From QWHO01 sp021404945 (GTDB lineage: Bacteria > Vulcanimicrobiota > Xenobia > Xenobiales > QWHO01): a DNA stretch of 64,000 nt. The notes beneath the pieces were generated by a model that saw nothing but the letters and a program-made list of their open reading frames with translations, was not told where the DNA came from and did no database searches. Every line of letters begins with the position of its first letter. The first letter of the stretch is position 1. This document shows, piece after piece, positions 60,279 to 64,000 of the stretch. The translations under genes were made by a program, and so were the position numbers. The stretch is taken from assembly GCA_963169765.1 (NCBI GenBank), contig CAUJEN010000048.1, positions 9,537 through 73,536 of the forward strand, given 5' to 3'.

Positions 60279-61895
60279 ATGAAAAGACAATGTGAACGCG
60301 GTCTGTCCCTCGTGAACGTCCTGCTGCTGATCACCGTCCTGACGGCCCTGATCTTTGCAGTGATCGGAGCTTCCTTTGCCATCGTGAACGTGGGCACGAG
60401 GCTCGACAACGAGGAGGCCTGCCGCAATCTGCTCGACAAGGCGCTTTCCACTGCGGTCGACCAGCTGCGGCGCGACCCACGCTGGGGGCTGGCTTCGGCT
60501 TCTCCGCTCGTGGTCGCGTCGGCCGACGGAAACGGGAAGGCCGTCGTGACCTTCGACGGCCGGGCTGAGGGACACTCGGTGAACAACCTGGAGGGCGAGA
60601 AAGCCCAGCTGGGTTGGAACGGAGCTCCGGTGCCCATTCAGTCGGTCCACCTGGTGGTTACCGCCGAGCTTGGAGGGGTCAAGAAGCGTATGGATGCACT
60701 CATCTCGAATCCCCGATTCCCGTTCGTGATCGCCAGCTCGGGCGCGGTGCGCTCTAACGGGCCGCTGCTGGTAGCCTGCGTCAGCTCTTCGGATTCACTG
60801 GATGATGGGTTGGACTCGGGGGCTTTGCGCCCGGGCCACGTGCTCAGCAACGGACGCGACCCGGACGCGGTGGCCTTGCTGGGGTCCGACATCCGGGTTA
60901 CCGGCGACGTACGGTCTTGTGGGGGGGTCCAGCTGGCCCCGGCCGTGAGCGTGGGGGGACTGGTGCGCGAGCACGCGGAGGCTCGGGCTTTGCCACGCAT
61001 CCCCCTGGAGGAGCAAGACCCGGGGACGGGGGACGGGGTGACGGTGCTGGAGCAGCAGATCTATTCTGGACTCCCGGTTACGGGGCAGTGCCGCCGGGAT
61101 GGGAGCCTGATCGTAAACGGGGACCTGGCGCTGGATGACGGGCTCCTGTTCGTAAATGGAGACCTGGAGGTGCATGGAGTTACCACGGGCCGAGGCATGG
61201 TTGTCTGCATGGGGCGGGTTCTGCTCAAGGGTGGGGCGGCGCTGGCCGGGGCAAACTTGTGCGCTCTGTTGGCACGTGGGGATGTGGTCGTCCATGGCGA
61301 CGGCGGGGGGCAGGAGAGGAATTTCTTCCGCGGGCTGGTCTATACGGAAGGGGATTTTAGGGCGCGGGACGTAACGCTCGTGGGGGCCTTTGTGGGAAAT
61401 TCAAGCTCGGGGTCGAAGATGCAGCTGGATAACGTTTCTGCGGTGTATGATGGGGCGGCGGTGGACTTTGAGATGAGGTACCCTTGGGGGGGTCTCGGGT
61501 TGGCTGGCCTCACCGTTGATGGAATTCCAATCTCTCCCGTAATCCCCCATTTGAGCGAGTTCTACGATGGGAGCACCGATAGTTACGTCCTTAAGCCGGA
61601 GCTTTTGGCGGACGTGCAGTACAGCTATCGAGGAAAAGCCTATTCTCGCTCCGAGCTCTTAAGACAATTCAAACAGAAGGATCCACCGCTAGGGTACTCG
61701 GACTGGGGCGCTGCGTTCGACGCCACCGAAACCGACTTCCAGCAGAAGATGACTGACCAACTGAAGGACATCGCTGAGCGCTATGCCAGCACGCGAGACG
61801 CCGCCCTGCGCGACGGCAAGGTCAGCCTGGATCTGAGCAAGTTCCTGTCCGACAAGGATCGGGTCCGCATTGTTGCCCGTCGGGACCTGAACTAG
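60279..61895 (+). CDS. PilX-like membrane protein with beta-helix domain
   Basis: A 538-aa protein. The N-terminus (RGLSLVNVLLLITVLTALIF) has one membrane helix and resembles PilX/prepilin-like proteins but lacks the GF(T/S)LxE cleavage motif. The middle contains repeated short Gly/Val strands (GSLIVNGDLALDDG, LLFVNGDLEVHGV, VVCMGRVLLKGG) like a beta-helix or bactofilin/polymer-forming domain. The tail is helical and charged. ATG with GGAGGT seven bases upstream. It lies 59 bp after the kinase, with a CRP-like site between. Likely a surface or pilus assembly component; exact role unknown. Confidence 0.6.
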   Translation: MKRQCERGLSLVNVLLLITVLTALIFAVIGASFAIVNVGTRLDNEEACRNLLDKALSTAVDQLRRDPRWGLASASPLVVASADGNGKAVVTFDGRAEGHSVNNLEGEKAQLGWNGAPVPIQSVHLVVTAELGGVKKRMDALISNPRFPFVIASSGAVRSNGPLLVACVSSSDSLDDGLDSGALRPGHVLSNGRDPDAVALLGSDIRVTGDVRSCGGVQLAPAVSVGGLVREHAEARALPRIPLEEQDPGTGDGVTVLEQQIYSGLPVTGQCRRDGSLIVNGDLALDDGLLFVNGDLEVHGVTTGRGMVVCMGRVLLKGGAALAGANLCALLARGDVVVHGDGGGQERNFFRGLVYTEGDFRARDVTLVGAFVGNSSSGSKMQLDNVSAVYDGAAVDFEMRYPWGGLGLAGLTVDGIPISPVIPHLSEFYDGSTDSYVLKPELLADVQYSYRGKAYSRSELLRQFKQKDPPLGYSDWGAAFDATETDFQQKMTDQLKDIAERYASTRDAALRDGKVSLDLSKFLSDKDRVRIVARRDLN

Positions 61896-61904
61896 GAGGC
61901 CCTC

Positions 61905-63344
61905 GTGAAGAATCTTTTGCCCCGCCTACTGTTCTGTCTCGTTCTGCTGGCCGTCCATGTCTTGATCGCCTGTGGCGGGGGCGGGGTCGCCGGGCCCATG
62001 ACTCCACTGCCACCGACTGTAGACGGCGGCACGAACGGTGGCGGGGCCGATGGAGGCGGGACGAATGGAGGGGGCGCCGACGGCGGGGGGAGCACGGGTC
62101 AGCCCACCTTCGTTATCCAGCGAGAGAGCGTCAGCTCCGGCGGTGCCCAGAGCAATGCGACGAGCAGCGTGGCCTCGCTGTCGTCGGACGGGCGATTCGT
62201 TGCCTTCCAATCCGAGGCCAGCAATCTGGTGCCCGACGATACCAACGGCCTGGAGGATGTCTTCGTTCGCGACAGGCAAGCCGGAGTAACGAGCCGTGTC
62301 AGCGTCGGCACCGGCAACGTTCAGTCGGTTGGCGGGGTCAGCACCGTTGCAACCATCTCAGGCGACGGTGGGACCGTTGTCTTCAGCTCTTTCGCAACGA
62401 ATCTGGTCCCGAATGACACGAACGGCGCGCCCGACGTTTTTGTCCATGACCGCGCCACGGCCGTGACCACGCGGGTGAGCGTCGACTCGGCCGGTGCCCA
62501 GGCAAATGGCACTTCAACTACCCCGGGCCTGTCGGCTGATGGCCGGCTCGTGGTGTTCAGCTCAGACGCTACCAACCTTGTTCCCAACGATACTAACGGA
62601 GTTGCGGACATCTTCCTCCATGATCGGCAGACCGGGCAAACCTCCCGGGTCAGCGTGGACTCTCTAGGCAATCAGGCTGACGACGGCAGTTTCGATCCTT
62701 ACATATCCTCAGACGGCGGCATCGTCGTCTTCGGCTCCGATGCCACCAATCTGGTTCCCGGCGACACGAACGGGGTGCGGGACGTCTTCGTGCGCAACCT
62801 GGTAGCGGGCACTACCACTCGGGTTAGCGTGAGTTCCGCTGGCGTTCAATCGAACGGAGACTCGGGTTTCGATTTCCGCGCCCAGGTTTGCTCTGCAGAT
62901 GGCCGGTTCGTGATCTTCGATTCCGATGCTACCAACCTGGTGGATCCGCCGACCACTGGCTTCAGTCAAGTATACGTGCACGATCGTCTGACCGGGACCA
63001 CCAGGCTGTTGAGCACCGACAGCGCTGGCAACCAGGCGAATGCCGACGCGTTCGGCGGGTTCCTGTCCGGTGATGGACGCTTTGCTACGTTCGCCACGGA
63101 GGCCACCAACCTCGTCCCCAACGCCCCCACGCGCCAGCTCTACCTCCGAGACCTCCAGGCCGGCACCATCCAGATCATCAGCGTGAGTGCCGCCGGTGAG
63201 GTGGGCAACAACCGCAGCGATCGCGGCGTCCTCTCCCGGGATGGCCGCTTCATCGGCTTCGACTCGAACGCCACCAACCTGGTTCCGGACGACACGAACG
63301 GGGTGCGCGACATCTTTGTGATCCAGAATCCGCTCGTTCCGTAA
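61905..63344 (+). CDS. Lipoprotein with tandem beta-propeller-like (PD40/TolB-type) repeats
   Basis: A 479-aa lipoprotein. The signal peptide ends in LIAC (Cys23), followed by a Gly-rich linker with a repeated GGGADGGGTN unit. From residue ~70 come about seven repeats of ~50 residues with the pattern SADGRFVVFSSDATNLV, PNDTNG, VFVHDR, TTRVSV, as in PD40/WD40-like propellers. It should form a surface beta-propeller. Starts at GTG with GGAGG six bases upstream, only 10 bp after the PilX-like gene, so likely co-transcribed. Ligand unknown. Confidence 0.75.
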   Translation: MKNLLPRLLFCLVLLAVHVLIACGGGGVAGPMTPLPPTVDGGTNGGGADGGGTNGGGADGGGSTGQPTFVIQRESVSSGGAQSNATSSVASLSSDGRFVAFQSEASNLVPDDTNGLEDVFVRDRQAGVTSRVSVGTGNVQSVGGVSTVATISGDGGTVVFSSFATNLVPNDTNGAPDVFVHDRATAVTTRVSVDSAGAQANGTSTTPGLSADGRLVVFSSDATNLVPNDTNGVADIFLHDRQTGQTSRVSVDSLGNQADDGSFDPYISSDGGIVVFGSDATNLVPGDTNGVRDVFVRNLVAGTTTRVSVSSAGVQSNGDSGFDFRAQVCSADGRFVIFDSDATNLVDPPTTGFSQVYVHDRLTGTTRLLSTDSAGNQANADAFGGFLSGDGRFATFATEATNLVPNAPTRQLYLRDLQAGTIQIISVSAAGEVGNNRSDRGVLSRDGRFIGFDSNATNLVPDDTNGVRDIFVIQNPLVP

Positions 63345-63381
63345 GAAGCTGCCGAAGAGCGCAGAGCTGCGCCCCGTCGAC

Positions 63382-63954
63382 CTACTCGATGGCCCGGACG
63401 GCTGCGGCCATCTGGGCCGGGGACGTGTGCGCGTAGACCTGTAGGGAGGTGAGGCGGGCATGGCCCGCGAGTTGCTGGGCAGTGACGATGGACGCCCCGG
63501 CGGACACGACGGCCGACACGAAGTGGTGCCGAAAACTGTGCGGGGTCACACCCTCGAGCCCGGCAACTTGGCGGAGCTGGTGGATGTGGTCCTCGATGGT
63601 GCGCACGGCCATGCGCCCGTGCGTACGCGTGACGAAGAGCGGCGCCTCGGGCGCCACGGAGAACCCGCGCAGCTTCTTGAAGGCGAGCAGCCCGGCCACT
63701 GCTTCCCGGGCCCGAGCGTTGAGCGGAATGGCCCGTGATTTCGAGCCCTTGCCCAGCGAGCTGGGCACCACCAGCAGCGGGCGCGGCGCCCCTTGCCAGG
63801 CCACGTCGTGGACGGAAAGCCCGGCCATTTCTGAGACTCTAAGTCCCGTGTGCGCGGCCAGCACGATGAGCCAGTAGTCTTGCTCACCGAATGGCCTGCG
63901 CCGGTTGACGGCCGCCAGAAGGGTCTCGAGCTCCGCGGGGGTTACGTTTCTCAT
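63382..63954 (-). CDS. Tyrosine recombinase/integrase, catalytic domain only
   Basis: A 190-aa protein holding a complete tyrosine-recombinase catalytic domain. It has Arg39 in AAHTGLRVSEMAGL, the HxxR box HSFRHHF, the second His in LAGHARLTSLQ and the nucleophile Tyr in VYAHTSP. The N-terminal SAM-like DNA-binding domain of XerC/D (about 100 residues) is absent. ATG 63954 has GGAGGA upstream, so the short form seems genuine; the five-codon longer frame starts inside that site. It is convergent with the lipoprotein gene, 37 bp apart. It may be related to mobility of nearby DNA, but no attachment sites were found. Confidence 0.8.
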   Translation of the reverse strand: MRNVTPAELETLLAAVNRRRPFGEQDYWLIVLAAHTGLRVSEMAGLSVHDVAWQGAPRPLLVVPSSLGKGSKSRAIPLNARAREAVAGLLAFKKLRGFSVAPEAPLFVTRTHGRMAVRTIEDHIHQLRQVAGLEGVTPHSFRHHFVSAVVSAGASIVTAQQLAGHARLTSLQVYAHTSPAQMAAAVRAIE

Positions 63955-64000
63955 CTTTGCTTCCTCCATTTTTCCTTTGCTTGGCGCCGTTCGCCCCCCC

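Overview
The window is GC-rich, densely coded DNA from a bacterium with a Gram-negative-type envelope (lipobox lipoproteins, type IV pilin-like prepilins). The gene content is that of a soil or sediment bacterium with many class III cyclases and Hanks-type kinases: a vault/SPFH-like protein, a CHASE2 cyclase and a soluble-adenylyl-cyclase-like protein. I cannot fix the phylum from sequence alone; Eremiobacterota/Vulcanimicrobiota, Armatimonadota or a deltaproteobacterial lineage all seem possible. No rRNA, tRNA, CRISPR array or transposase was recognised.

Region 1 (1-17 kb) looks like chromosomal background. It holds the 5' end of an amidohydrolase, an S51/peptidase E-like protein, a small lipoprotein, an 820-aa major-vault-protein-like SPFH protein, a tight minus-strand operon (P-loop NTPase, flavin reductase, M20 peptidase), a CHASE2 adenylate cyclase coupled to a FecR-like protein, an array of 62-bp repeats that can each fold as a hairpin, a methyltransferase-like protein, and a 1226-aa protein with the cyclase-cyclase-AAA-TPR order of soluble adenylyl cyclase.

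Region 2 (17-57.6 kb) is a large accessory, probably anti-phage, island. It opens with an 800-bp gene-free stretch containing two striking inverted repeats. Four blocks follow. (a) BrxD, a 1183-aa unknown, a 1733-aa DEAH helicase with a DUF1998-like C-terminus, and a 1334-aa PglW-like NERD-kinase protein; this resembles BREX type 2/Pgl but has no PglX methyltransferase, PglY or PglZ. (b) An AAA ATPase plus subtilisin pair of the IetAS type. (c) A compact four-gene operon of papain-like protease, DUF262/HNH (GmrSD-like) nuclease, an approximately 2.5-kaa sacsin-like protein with two Hsp90-type ATPase domains, and a DrmD-like SNF2 helicase; the sacsin-like gene carries an apparent one-base frameshift near its start. 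This operon is the best candidate for an undescribed system. (d) A patchwork of small unknown genes, a duplicated 105-aa gene, repeated leader sequences and a relic of the ietA 5' end, followed by a minus-strand run of unknown genes ending in a TIGR04255-family protein.

Region 3 (57.6-64 kb) holds two prepilin-like genes, a membrane Ser/Thr kinase and a PilX-like protein, then a repeat-rich lipoprotein and, convergent to it, a short tyrosine recombinase. Three palindromes matching the CRP core GTGA-N6-TCAC lie 50-85 bp upstream of genes in 55.5-60.3 kb. With two class III cyclases in the same window, this suggests cAMP-type control.
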